Below, one piece after another: positions 38,494 through 47,340 of a stretch of 64,000 bases of DNA (the first letter of the stretch is position 1; each line of letters opens with the position of its first letter). This DNA comes from CAYQJL01 sp964573295 (GTDB taxonomy: Bacteria; Eisenbacteria; RBG-16-71-46; CAIMUX01; WJJG01), in the NCBI GenBank assembly GCA_964573295.1, contig CAZNJE010000009.1:58506-122505 (forward strand), written 5' to 3'. The notes beneath the pieces were generated by a model. The model did no database searches and was not told the origin of the DNA. It saw only the letters and a program-made list of their open reading frames with translations. The translations under genes and the position numbers were made by a program.

Positions 38494-41304
38494 ATGAAAG
38501 AAATGCCCAAGGCGTACGATCCGAGCAGCTTCGAGCAACGTTGGTATCGGCACTGGGTCGAGGCGGGTCAGTTTCGTCCGCAGCCGGGCGAGCGCGGGGA
38601 AACCTATACGATCGTGATCCCCCCGCCCAACGTCACCGGGGCCCTCACCATCGGCCACGTCCTGAACAACACGATCCAGGACGTCCTGATTCGCTGGAAG
38701 CGGATGCAGGGCTACGAGACGCTCTGGTTGCCGGGCACCGATCATGCCGGCATCGCTACGCAGAACCGGGTGCGTAACCACCTGCGGGATCAGGGGGTGG
38801 ACTACAAGGACCTGGGGCGCGAGAAGTTCATCGAGCGGATCTGGGAGTGGAAGGAGCAATACGGCGGCAAGATCATCCGGCAGCTTCGCCTGCTGGGATG
38901 TTCCTGCGATTGGGAGCGCGAGCGTTTCACGCTGGATGAGGGGTTGTCGAAGGCGGTCGAGGAGGTGTTCCGGCATCTCTACCGCAAGAAGCTCATCTAC
39001 CGTGGCGAGTACCTGGTGAACTGGTGTGTCGGCTGCCACACGGCGCTCTCCGACGAGGAGGTCGAGCACAAGGAGATCGACGGCCACTTCTGGCACATCC
39101 GGTATCCTTCGCTGGAGAATCCGGCCGAGGGTCTCGTGGTGGCGACCACGCGTCCGGAGACGATGCTGGGCGATACGGCCGTCGCGATCCACCCCGGCGA
39201 CGAGCGCTACCAGAAGGTCAAGGCCGCCGGCCTGCGGTTGCCCCTGATGGATCGGGGTATCCGCATCATCGAGGATGACTACGTCGACCCCGAATTCGGC
39301 ACCGGCGCGCTCAAGGTGACGCCGGGCCACGACCCCAACGACTTCCAGATCGGACAGCGGCACAACCTCGATGTCATCTCGGTGATCGACAAGAACGGCT
39401 ACATGAACGAGGCCGCCGGGCGCTTCGCGGGAATGGGTCGGTACGAGGCGCGCAAGGCCGTGGTAGCCGAACTCAAGGAGCAGGGCCTGCTGGTCAAGAC
39501 CGAACCGTTCCGGCATGCCGTGGGCCACTGCTATCGCTGCAACCAGGTCGTCGAGCCGTCGATCAGCAAGCAGTGGTTCGTCAAGATGGAGCCGCTGGCC
39601 CGGCCCGCGATCGAGGCGGCCGAACGGGGTGAGGTGCGCTTCGTCCCCGAGCGCTGGAAGAAGACCTATCTCCATTGGTTGGGGAACGTGCGCGACTGGT
39701 GCATCAGCCGGCAGCTCTGGTGGGGCCATCGTATTCCGGTCTGGTACTGCCAGTCGTGCGGCGAGGCAGTGCTCTCCGAGGAACGCGAATCGAAGTGCCC
39801 GACGTGCGGCGCCAACGATTGGAAGCAGGACGAGGACGTGCTCGACACCTGGTTCTCCTCGTGGCTGTGGCCCTTCAGCACGCTGGGTTGGCCCGATGAG
39901 ACCAGCGACCTGAAGCGCTTCTATCCCACCGACGCCCTGGTGACCGCGCCCGACATCATCTTCTTCTGGGTTGCTCGAATGATCATGGCCGGCTACGAGT
40001 TCCAGGGCCGGAAGCCGTTCACCGACATCTACCTCCATGGGGTGGTGCGTGATGAGCAGGGACGCAAGATGTCGAAGAGCTTGGGCAATTCGCCCGATCC
40101 GATCGATCTGATCGAGGAGTTCGGCGCCGACGCCTTGCGCTTCACGATGCTGATGCTCACGCCCACCGGCAACGACATCCTCTTCGGCAAGAAGAAGGTC
40201 GAGGTGGGCCGCGACTTCGCCAACAAGCTCTGGAATGCGGGCCGCTTCATCCTCTTCAACCTGCGTGACGGCGAGGTTGTGTCCGAGCCCGACCCGGCCG
40301 GCGCCCCGCCGGAGGATCGCTGGATCCGGTCGCGCCTCTCCGAGGTCGTGCGCGAGACCGATCAGCTTCTGGCCGAGTACCGCTTCAATGATGTCAGCCG
40401 CCTGCTCTACGACTTCACCTGGAAGGAGTTCTGTGCCTGGTACCTCGAGATCGCCAAGGTGCGGATCCAGAAGGGGACGCCCCAAGAGGGCAACCGGGCT
40501 CGCTGGATGCTGGTTCACGTCTACCGTCAGATCCTGGCCTTGCTGCATCCCTTGATGCCGTTCATCACCGAGGAGATCTACAGCTACTTGCCGGGCAAGG
40601 ACGGCGAGCTGATCCTGGGCCCATGGCCCACGCCGGAGCAGGAGCTGGCCGGCGCGGCGGCCGGGTCTGGTACGGCACGCGGGTCTGGTACGGCGACCGG
40701 GTCTGGTGCGGTGCGCGGGGGCGGAGCTGTGCGCGGGGGCGGAGCTGCGCGCGGGGCCGGAGCGGCGCGCGGGGCCGGAGCGGCGCGCGGGGCCGGAGCG
40801 GTGCGCGGGGCCGGAGCGGCGACGCCGGATGCCGCGGAAATCCTGGCGTTCTTCCAGGAAGCGGTGACCGCGATCCGCAACATTCGTAGCGAGATGAACA
40901 TCACGCCGGCGAAACAGGTGGCGGTGGGGATCAAGGCCGGGGACCGTGAGGCCGGCATACTTCGGACGATGGAACAGCCGTTCATGGCGCTGGCCCGCAT
41001 CTCCGATCTCACCATTGACCCGGCCTACGAGAAGCCCCATCACTCGGCTTCCGGCGTTGCCGGCGAGGCCGAGATCTTCGTTTCCCTGGAAGGCGTGATC
41101 GATCTCGAAGCCGAACGCACGCGGCTCCGCAAGGAGATCGCCAAGGTGGAGAAGGCGTTGGAGGGATCGCGCAAGAAGCTCGCCAATCAGGACTTCCTGG
41201 AACGAGCCAAGCCCGAGGTCGTAGAACTGGAACGTCAGAAACAGCAGCAGTGGGAAGCCACGCGCGGCAAGATCGATCGGGCGCTGGTCGCACTGGAGGA
41301 CTAG
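38494..41304 (+). CDS. valS: Valyl-tRNA synthetase with hexapeptide-repeat insertion
   Basis: 936 aa. A class I synthetase charging tRNA-Val. The HIGH-type motif reads TIGH (52-55) inside PPPNVTGALTIGH, followed by PGTDHAGIATQ; KMSKS is at 525-529. The editing domain and anticodon-binding domain are complete, and a C-terminal coiled-coil arm (LEAERTRLRKEIAKVEKALE) ends it. About 54 residues of G-x-G-A-x-x repeats (about 720-778) sit in the loop between GPWP of the anticodon domain and the helix leading to RNIRSEMNI. ATG 38494 is preferred (GGGGAG 8 nt upstream) over ATG 38488. Confidence 0.97.
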   Translation: MKEMPKAYDPSSFEQRWYRHWVEAGQFRPQPGERGETYTIVIPPPNVTGALTIGHVLNNTIQDVLIRWKRMQGYETLWLPGTDHAGIATQNRVRNHLRDQGVDYKDLGREKFIERIWEWKEQYGGKIIRQLRLLGCSCDWERERFTLDEGLSKAVEEVFRHLYRKKLIYRGEYLVNWCVGCHTALSDEEVEHKEIDGHFWHIRYPSLENPAEGLVVATTRPETMLGDTAVAIHPGDERYQKVKAAGLRLPLMDRGIRIIEDDYVDPEFGTGALKVTPGHDPNDFQIGQRHNLDVISVIDKNGYMNEAAGRFAGMGRYEARKAVVAELKEQGLLVKTEPFRHAVGHCYRCNQVVEPSISKQWFVKMEPLARPAIEAAERGEVRFVPERWKKTYLHWLGNVRDWCISRQLWWGHRIPVWYCQSCGEAVLSEERESKCPTCGANDWKQDEDVLDTWFSSWLWPFSTLGWPDETSDLKRFYPTDALVTAPDIIFFWVARMIMAGYEFQGRKPFTDIYLHGVVRDEQGRKMSKSLGNSPDPIDLIEEFGADALRFTMLMLTPTGNDILFGKKKVEVGRDFANKLWNAGRFILFNLRDGEVVSEPDPAGAPPEDRWIRSRLSEVVRETDQLLAEYRFNDVSRLLYDFTWKEFCAWYLEIAKVRIQKGTPQEGNRARWMLVHVYRQILALLHPLMPFITEEIYSYLPGKDGELILGPWPTPEQELAGAAAGSGTARGSGTATGSGAVRGGGAVRGGGAARGAGAARGAGAARGAGAVRGAGAATPDAAEILAFFQEAVTAIRNIRSEMNITPAKQVAVGIKAGDREAGILRTMEQPFMALARISDLTIDPAYEKPHHSASGVAGEAEIFVSLEGVIDLEAERTRLRKEIAKVEKALEGSRKKLANQDFLERAKPEVVELERQKQQQWEATRGKIDRALVALED
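40664..40827. repeat. 18-bp in-frame array (nine GxGAxx hexapeptides) in valS
   Basis: Nine 18-bp units encode GSGTAR, GSGTAT, GSGAVR, GGGAVR, GGGAAR, GAGAAR, GAGAAR, GAGAVR and GAGAAT in order; boundaries are accurate to a few bases. The gradual change of unit along the array (GSG to GGG to GAG) looks like stepwise tandem duplication. No residue of the conserved synthetase core is lost. Confidence 0.93.
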
Positions 41305-41614
41305 CCAGAAGGCGCCCGGAATCCGCCGCGCGAGGGAATAGAAACAGCCCACGCCGTGTAGACGCTATTGGACGGACGAATCTGCAACCGTCGGCTTCCG
41401 GCTCGCAGCGCGCGCCTCGCGGCGCCCGGCCTGGGGCACTCGGCCCAGGGCGCTCGGCCCAGGGCGCTCGGCCCAGGGCGCTCGGCCCAGGGCTCACTTG
41501 GCACGCGGCGCCTGGCACGCGGCGCCTGGCACGCGGCTCACGCGCACTTGCCGAAGACACGCTGGCGGATTCGATAACTGGACTCTTTGCACCATCACCA
41601 CAGGGAGAGTGACC
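41305..41614. other. valS-DUF4139 spacer with two 14-bp repeat arrays
   Basis: This 310-bp gap holds no credible gene. The middle is taken by four copies of GCGCTCGGCCCAGG (41436-41491) and then three copies of GCACGCGGCGCCTG (41501-41542, the last diverged). A weak promoter is possible at TTGCCG (41548-41553) and GATAAC (41573-41578), spacing 19 bp, which would give a 30-nt leader to the next gene. No terminator with a T-tract follows valS. Confidence 0.75.
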
Positions 41615-43096
41615 ATGCCCCGCACAATCCATCACACCATCGGCCACACGGACAGTGGCCCCATCCGCGGCCCCATCCGCGGTCCCGTCCGTGGCCCCAT
41701 TCATGGCCCCATCCGTGGCCTTTTGCTGGGTCTTGCAGCTCTGGTGGCCGCGCCGGCGGGGCTCATGCCCGCCTCAGCGCAGACGCCGCCCGGGAACGAT
41801 CGGGCCATCTCGCTCACGGTCTACAATCAGGACCTGGCCGTCGTTCGTGACGAGCGCACCATGGCCGTGCCCGACGGCACCGACTGGCTGCGCTTTCGCG
41901 ATGTGCCCGAGCGGATCGATCCGACCTCGGTCCATCTGACCCCAGTCGATGGGGGGGCGCTGGGCGTGCTCGAGCAGAACTATGTCTACGACCTCATCAG
42001 CCCCGAGAAGATCCTCGACCGGTACCTGGAGCGAACCATCCAGGTCGTGACCGAGGACGGGCGGCTCTACGAGGGAGCCCTGTTGAGCCACAGCGGGGGG
42101 CGCATCCTGCTGGGGGATGAGACCGGCACCCACGGCCTCACGATCCTGATGACCGACAAGATCACCGACATGCAGTTCCCCGAGCTGCCCGAGGGGCTGA
42201 TCACCCGTCCCACGCTCGAGTGGCTCATCGCCGGAAACGGCGCCGACCGGCGGCTCGAGGTGAGCTACATGACCAGTGGCATGAAGTGGCACGCCGAGTA
42301 CGTCGCGGTGGTGGCCCAGGATGACGAGAGCCTGGGATTCTCGGGTTGGGTGAGCATCGAGAACCGTTCGGGCGCCACCTACCCGGAGGCCGAGCTGCAA
42401 CTCGTGGCCGGCGAGCCGAATCTCGTGCAGCCGCCGCGTCCCGACCGGCGGCGTGCCATGATGGCCGCCGAGATGGACAAGGCCACCCAGGCGCCGTTCG
42501 AGGAGGAGGCCTTCTTCGAGTACCATCTCTATACGTTGGACCGGTCCAGCACGATCAAGAACAACGAGACCAAGCAGCTCACCCTCTTCGCGCCGTCCCG
42601 GGCGGATGTGGAGAAGACCTACGAGGCCAACCCGCGTCGCTACGGTTCGAAGGTTCGGGTCGTGCTCGAGATGGTCAACAGCGAGGACGCCGGGCTGGGC
42701 ATGCCGCTGCCGAGGGGCAAAGTGCGGGTGTTCAAGGAGGATTCGAAGGGCCGGCTGCAATTCGTGGGCGAGGACCTGATCGATCACACCCCCCGCGACG
42801 AGGAGATGCGCATCCTGGTGGGCCACGCCTTCGACCTGGTCGTCGAGCGCACCGAGACCAACCGGCGCGACATCGGCCCGCGGGCCCGCGAGATCGATGT
42901 CGAGATCGAGGTGCGTAACCGCAAGGAAGACGAGGATGTGGCCGTGGTGGTCGAGGAGGACCTCTACGGCGACTGGACCATCCGCAACGCCAGCCACGCG
43001 TTCGAGAAGGCCAGCGCCCAGCGGATCGAGTTCGTGGTGCCGGTCAAGGCCGGTGAGGTCCAGACGGTGACCTTCACGGTGCGCACCACCTGGTAA
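41615..43096 (+). CDS. Exported DUF4139-type protein
   Basis: 493 aa. A GPIR-repeat N-region is followed by a hydrophobic signal segment (about GLLLGLAALVAAPAGLMPAS, cleavage probably after ASA). The mature protein matches the architecture of DUF4139 proteins: beta-rich N-terminal part beginning ISLTVYNQDLAVVRDERTMA, a middle with WHAEYVAVVAQDDESLGFSG, and a C-terminal part with IKNNETKQLTLF and VPVKAGEVQTVTFTVRTTW. The biochemical role of this family is unknown; it is probably periplasmic. ATG 41615 has GGGAG 7 nt upstream; an upstream in-frame stretch is repeat DNA. Confidence 0.82.
   Translation: MPRTIHHTIGHTDSGPIRGPIRGPVRGPIHGPIRGLLLGLAALVAAPAGLMPASAQTPPGNDRAISLTVYNQDLAVVRDERTMAVPDGTDWLRFRDVPERIDPTSVHLTPVDGGALGVLEQNYVYDLISPEKILDRYLERTIQVVTEDGRLYEGALLSHSGGRILLGDETGTHGLTILMTDKITDMQFPELPEGLITRPTLEWLIAGNGADRRLEVSYMTSGMKWHAEYVAVVAQDDESLGFSGWVSIENRSGATYPEAELQLVAGEPNLVQPPRPDRRRAMMAAEMDKATQAPFEEEAFFEYHLYTLDRSSTIKNNETKQLTLFAPSRADVEKTYEANPRRYGSKVRVVLEMVNSEDAGLGMPLPRGKVRVFKEDSKGRLQFVGEDLIDHTPRDEEMRILVGHAFDLVVERTETNRRDIGPRAREIDVEIEVRNRKEDEDVAVVVEEDLYGDWTIRNASHAFEKASAQRIEFVVPVKAGEVQTVTFTVRTTW
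41657..41716. repeat. 12-bp in-frame repeat (GPIR) x5 in signal region
   Basis: Five 12-mers GGCCCCATCCGC and variants at 41657, 41669, 41681, 41693 and 41705 encode GPIR, GPIR, GPVR, GPIH, GPIR. They lie just before the hydrophobic core, lengthening the positively charged n-region of the signal peptide. Confidence 0.93.
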
Positions 43097-43232
43097 GCAG
43101 CCGGGCACGGCGCCACGATACGCAAAGGCGCTCCGGCAGAGGGTCTCATCGCACGCAACGCCGTCACAGGTAGGGGAGCAAAGGCGGCGGGCGCGTCCCC
43201 CAAGGGAAGCGGCCGCCGCGCGCAAACAGCCC

Positions 43233-45251
43233 ATGGATAGGTTCGAACTCGTCTCATCCTACGAGCCGTTTGGAGATCAGCCACAGGCGATCGAGGAACT
43301 GATCGCCGGCCTCGAGCGTGGTGATCCCCATCAAACCCTGCTGGGCGTGACCGGAAGCGGCAAGACCTTCACGATCGCCAACGTCATCGCCCGGGTGAAC
43401 CGTCCCACGCTGATCATCTCGCACAACAAGACCCTCGCCGCTCAGCTCTACGGGGAGTTCCGCTCGTTCTTCCCGAAGAACGGGGTCGGCTACTTCATCA
43501 GCTACTACGACTACTATCAGCCCGAAGCCTACGTGCCGCAGTCGGACACCTACATCGAGAAAGACGCGAGCATCAACGAGGAGATCGACCGTTTGCGGCT
43601 GCAGGCCACGGGGCTTCTGCTCGAGCGCCGCGATGTCGTGATCGTCGCCAGCGTCTCGTGCATCTACGGTCTCGGCGCGCCGGAGGACTTTCGGGCCCAG
43701 ACGATGATCGTCCACGTCGGGCAGGAGATCAGCCGCGAGACGATTCTGGACCGCCTGGTCACCATGCAGTACGAGCGTAACGACATGGTCCTCGAGCGCG
43801 GCGCCTTCCGCGTGCGGGGCGATCTGATCGAGATCCTGCCGGCCCACGCCGAGGAGATCTTCCGGGTGAGTCTCTTCGGCGACGAGATCGAGAGCATCAC
43901 GGTGATCGACCCGCTGACCCGCGACCGCAAGCGCACCCAGGAGCGCCTGGCCGTCTTCCCGGCCAGCCACTTCGTGCTGCCGCGCGACCGGGTCAAGGAG
44001 GCCACGACCGGAATCGAGAAAGAGCTGCATGAGCGGGTGGCCGAGCTCAAATCGATCGACAAGGCGCTCGAGGCACAGCGACTGGCCCAGCGCACGCGCT
44101 ACGACCTGGAGATGATGCGCGAGATGGGCTACTGCCAGGGTATCGAGAACTACTCGCGCCACCTTTCCGGCCGGGCTCCGGGCGAACGGCCGAGCTGCTT
44201 GATCGACTACTTCCCCGACGACTTTCTGCTGGTCCTCGACGAGTCCCACGTCACGATCCCGCAGATCCGCGCCATGTACGAGGGCGACCGGTCACGCAAG
44301 ACGACGCTCGTCGAGTACGGGTTCCGCTTGCCCTCGGCGTTGGACAACCGGCCCCTTACCTTCGACGAGTTCGTGCGGCTTCCTTCCCAGTCGATCTACG
44401 TATCGGCCACACCGGCCGATTACGAGCTCGATCTGACGCAGGGAATCGTGACCGAGCAGGTGATCCGGCCGACCGGTCTGGTGGATCCCGAGATTCTACT
44501 GCACCCCACCTCGGGCCAGATGAAGGATCTGCTCGGACGGGTCACCGGCCGCGCCGAGAGGGGCGAACGGACATTGGTGACCACGCTGACGAAGCGGATG
44601 GCCGAGGAACTCACCGACTACTTGGTGGGCATGGGCGTGAAGGTTCGCTACATCCACTCCGATGTCGCTGCGATTGAACGGGTCGAGATTCTGCGCGAGC
44701 TGCGGATGGGCAAGATCGACGTGCTCGTCGGCATCAACCTGCTGCGCGAGGGCCTCGATCTGCCCGAGGTTTCGCTGGTCGCCATTCTGGACGCGGACAA
44801 GGAAGGGTTCCTCCGGTCGGAGCGTTCCCTGATCCAGACCGCCGGGCGCGCGGCGCGCAACGTGAGCGGTCAGGTCGTGCTCTACGCCGACGTGGTGACC
44901 GGGTCCATGCGGCGCGCGATGGAGGAAACCGAACGGCGACGATACCGGCAGCTCGAGTACAACACCCAGCACGGCATCACGCCGCGCACGATCGTCAAGT
45001 CGATCGAAGACATCCGCGGCCAGACGGTGGTGGCCGACCGCGACCAGGTTCGCGAACGGGCTCCCGAACGGGAGTTCGAGGAACTGCTCTCTGCCGTCGA
45101 GACCTCGGGCGGCGAGGCGAAGAAGGTGATCGAGATGCTGAAGGCCGAAATGCTGGAGGCCGCCGAGGCCATGGAGTTCGAACGTGCGGCCAGCTTGCGT
45201 GACCGGATCTTCGAGCTCGAGAGCCAGCTGGCCCTTCGGAGGAAGCCCTGA
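43233..45251 (+). CDS. uvrB: Excinuclease ABC subunit B
   Basis: 672 aa, family length. UvrB is the damage-verifying helicase-like subunit of nucleotide excision repair. Walker A GVTGSGKT (38-45), the beta-hairpin with YYDYYQPEAYVPQSDTYIEK (about 95-115), the DESHVTIPQI motif and helicase motifs V/VI (VGINLLREGLDLPEVSLVAI, QTAGRAARN) are intact, and a C-terminal UVR coiled coil (about 632-668) binds UvrC. ATG 43233 begins right before the conserved FELVSSYEPFGDQP. No LexA-type box was recognised upstream. Confidence 0.97.
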   Translation: MDRFELVSSYEPFGDQPQAIEELIAGLERGDPHQTLLGVTGSGKTFTIANVIARVNRPTLIISHNKTLAAQLYGEFRSFFPKNGVGYFISYYDYYQPEAYVPQSDTYIEKDASINEEIDRLRLQATGLLLERRDVVIVASVSCIYGLGAPEDFRAQTMIVHVGQEISRETILDRLVTMQYERNDMVLERGAFRVRGDLIEILPAHAEEIFRVSLFGDEIESITVIDPLTRDRKRTQERLAVFPASHFVLPRDRVKEATTGIEKELHERVAELKSIDKALEAQRLAQRTRYDLEMMREMGYCQGIENYSRHLSGRAPGERPSCLIDYFPDDFLLVLDESHVTIPQIRAMYEGDRSRKTTLVEYGFRLPSALDNRPLTFDEFVRLPSQSIYVSATPADYELDLTQGIVTEQVIRPTGLVDPEILLHPTSGQMKDLLGRVTGRAERGERTLVTTLTKRMAEELTDYLVGMGVKVRYIHSDVAAIERVEILRELRMGKIDVLVGINLLREGLDLPEVSLVAILDADKEGFLRSERSLIQTAGRAARNVSGQVVLYADVVTGSMRRAMEETERRRYRQLEYNTQHGITPRTIVKSIEDIRGQTVVADRDQVRERAPEREFEELLSAVETSGGEAKKVIEMLKAEMLEAAEAMEFERAASLRDRIFELESQLALRRKP

Positions 45252-46285
45252 TGACGGGGAACGATCCTGACAGGAACCATCGCGCGGCCGCCGGCGCGGG
45301 CCGTGACGTGGATCGGGGTGAAGCGGACCGGATCGCCGGCGCGGGCGGTGGCATGGATCGGGGCGAGGCGGACCGGGGCGCTCGCTGGGAGCGGGAGGTC
45401 CTGCCCCTGATCCGCTTGGCGCTGGCCGAAGACATCGGCGCCGGTGACGTGACCTCCCAGACGATGATTCCTCCGGCGCATCGCTCGCATGCGGTCATCC
45501 TGACCAAGGAGGATCTCGTGCTTTCCGGCCTCGAGGTCGCCGAGGCGGTCTTCGGCGAGGTGGACGGCGATCTTCTCTTTCGCGCTCTCGCCCGCGGGGG
45601 AGACCGCTTGCGCGCCGGAGATGCGGTCGCCGAGATACGCGGTTCGACCCGCTCGATCCTGACCGCCGAGCGCACCGCGCTCAACTTCTTGCAGCGGCTG
45701 TGTGGCATCGCAACCCTCTCGGCCCGCTTTGCCGATCGGATCGCCGGAAGCGGTGCCGCGCTGCTCGATACCCGCAAGACCGTTCCCGGGATGCGCCTGC
45801 TCTCGAAGATCGCCGCGCGCGATGGCGGCGCCGTGAACCATCGGATGGGGCTGGACGACGCGATCCTGATCAAGGACAACCACCTGGAAGCCGCTGGTGG
45901 GGTGGGCGCGATCGCCGGCCGCCTGGCCGCCCTGCGCGAGACCCGTCCCACGCTGCCCATCATCCTGGAAGTGGGCAGTCTCGATGAACTGGCGCTGGCG
46001 GCACGGCTTCCCATTGACCGGATATTGCTCGACAACTTCGAACCCGAAGAGGTGATCGCTGCGCTGGACCTGCTGCGCGAGGAGCGCGCGCGTGGGGGCC
46101 GCCCGATCGCCGTGGAGGTTTCCGGCGGCGTGACGCTCGAGACGGTCGCCCGCTATGCCCTGCCCGGGGTGGCCGCCATCTCGGTGGGGGCCCTGACGCA
46201 TTCGGCGCGCGCGGCCGACCTGGCGCTCTATGTCGAGCCGCTCAGTACCAGCTCGCCCCCCGAAGCGGACCAGAGACCGCAGTGA
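45251..46285 (+). CDS. nadC: Quinolinate phosphoribosyltransferase
   Basis: 344 aa, longer than the usual 280-300. It converts quinolinate and PRPP to nicotinate mononucleotide in NAD synthesis. Conserved elements: LAEDIGAGDVTSQ, TAERTALNFLQRLCGIAT, DTRKTVPGMRLLSKIA, HRMGLDDAILIKDNHL and EVSGGVTLETV. The extra N-terminal 45 residues come from a 45-bp duplication. ATG 45251 shares one base with the uvrB stop (TGATG), so the two genes are coupled. nadA and nadB are not in the window. Confidence 0.95.
   Translation: MTGNDPDRNHRAAAGAGRDVDRGEADRIAGAGGGMDRGEADRGARWEREVLPLIRLALAEDIGAGDVTSQTMIPPAHRSHAVILTKEDLVLSGLEVAEAVFGEVDGDLLFRALARGGDRLRAGDAVAEIRGSTRSILTAERTALNFLQRLCGIATLSARFADRIAGSGAALLDTRKTVPGMRLLSKIAARDGGAVNHRMGLDDAILIKDNHLEAAGGVGAIAGRLAALRETRPTLPIILEVGSLDELALAARLPIDRILLDNFEPEEVIAALDLLREERARGGRPIAVEVSGGVTLETVARYALPGVAAISVGALTHSARAADLALYVEPLSTSSPPEADQRPQ
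45291..45380. repeat. 45-bp direct duplication at the start of nadC
   Basis: Two copies of a 45-bp unit (45291-45335 and 45336-45380) differ at only a few positions and encode AGAGRDVDRGEADRI and AGAGGGMDRGEADRG. They make a charged N-terminal extension not found in the typical enzyme. Confidence 0.9.
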
Positions 46286-46295
46286 GTGCCTGCGG

Positions 46296-47336
46296 ATGAG
46301 CGCGTCCCCGAACGAGAGCCGCGACGGGCTTGGGCCACGTGCCCTGGAGCGCATTGCCGAGGGCAGCGGATACATCGTCAAGGCCCGCTGGGTGCCGAGC
46401 ACGGACTCGACCCAGCGGCTGGCAAAGGAACTCGCCGGTGTGAGCAGCGTCGCGGTCGGTCGGGCTGATGACGGCGACGTGGAGGCCGTGGGAGGCCCGG
46501 CGCCGGGGAAGGCGTATCTGGTCGTGGCCGATGAGCAGACCGCCGGCGCTGGCCGCAGGGGTAACGTTTGGCATTCTCCCAAAGGTGCCGGATTGTGGTT
46601 CAGTCTGGTACTCTCTTCGGCACGTCCTCGGGCCGAATGGCCGGTGTTGACCTCTCTGGTCGCGCTGGCCGCACGTGACGGTGTGAACCGGTGGGCCCCC
46701 GGCGAGGCCGGACTCAAGTGGCCCAACGACCTGTACGGCCGCGGCCGCAAGCTGGCCGGCGTGCTCGCCGAAGCCTTGGCCGGGACCGGGGCGGCGACCG
46801 AGTCTGGGGCTGCGACCGGAACCGGGGCGGCGACCGGGTCCGGGGCGGCGACCGGGACCGGGGCGGCGACCGGGTCCGGGGCGGCGACCGAGTCTGGGGC
46901 TGCGACCGGAACCGGAGCCGGGGGGCTGATCGTGCTCGGACTCGGCATCAATGTTGCCCAGTCCCGAGACGATTTCCCGCCCGATCTGCGCGGCCGGGCG
47001 ATCTCGGTGGCAGAGTTGGCCGGCCGATCCGTCGACCGGACCGAGTTGCTGGCTGCCATTCTCGCGAGCTTGGCGGACCGGTGGGCGGCTTTCGAGCGGG
47101 GCGGGCCCGGGACGCTGCGGCCGGCCCTGCGCGAGGCCAGCCTTTTGATGGGGCGGCGCGTCGTCATCGGTCCGACCGGGGAAGCTGCGCCAGCCGACAG
47201 GCGCCAGGTCCGCGCGGGGCGCGTCGTGGACTTGGGCCCGGTGGGTGAGTTGCGTATCCGCGACGACGACGGCGCGGCGCACACGATTGCCAGCGGCTAC
47301 GTGCTGCGGGTGGATCCACCGCTAGAGGAAGGATGA
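46296..47336 (+). CDS. birA: Biotin--protein ligase with hexapeptide-repeat insertion
   Basis: 346 aa. It activates biotin with ATP and attaches it to carboxylase carrier domains. The ligand loop QTAGAGRRGNVWHSPKG (about 81-97), KWPNDL (141-146) and GLGINVA are intact. There is no N-terminal helix-turn-helix, so it is the non-regulatory form. Eight hexapeptides (GTGAAT/GSGAAT/ESGAAT, residues 163-210) are inserted between KLAGVLAEALA and LIVLGLGINV, a surface loop of the fold. ATG 46296 is chosen from the conserved start; its ribosome site is weak. nrdR follows after 4 bp. Confidence 0.93.
   Translation: MSASPNESRDGLGPRALERIAEGSGYIVKARWVPSTDSTQRLAKELAGVSSVAVGRADDGDVEAVGGPAPGKAYLVVADEQTAGAGRRGNVWHSPKGAGLWFSLVLSSARPRAEWPVLTSLVALAARDGVNRWAPGEAGLKWPNDLYGRGRKLAGVLAEALAGTGAATESGAATGTGAATGSGAATGTGAATGSGAATESGAATGTGAGGLIVLGLGINVAQSRDDFPPDLRGRAISVAELAGRSVDRTELLAAILASLADRWAAFERGGPGTLRPALREASLLMGRRVVIGPTGEAAPADRRQVRAGRVVDLGPVGELRIRDDDGAAHTIASGYVLRVDPPLEEG
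46782..46925. repeat. 18-bp in-frame array (eight GxGAAT hexapeptides) in birA
   Basis: Eight 18-bp units encode GTGAAT, ESGAAT, GTGAAT, GSGAAT, GTGAAT, GSGAAT, ESGAAT and GTGAGG in order. The alternation GTG-GSG and the repeated ESG unit suggest that a 36-bp or longer block was duplicated. The hexapeptide pattern is like those of valS and fliK. Confidence 0.94.
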
Positions 47337-47340
47337 AGCC

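Noticed and set aside
38641..38658. ValRS with a damaged HIGH motif (TIGH)
   Set aside because: The second His and Gly are kept and, as far as I know, the first position of this motif varies in class I synthetases; the rest of the active site is intact, so I do not regard it as a defect.
38458..41352. Very long open frame on the minus strand opposite valS (over 960 codons)
   Set aside because: Antisense shadow of a high-GC gene; its translation lacks recognisable motifs while the plus strand encodes a full ValRS. The same applies to long minus-strand frames opposite uvrB/birA and sucC/sucD.
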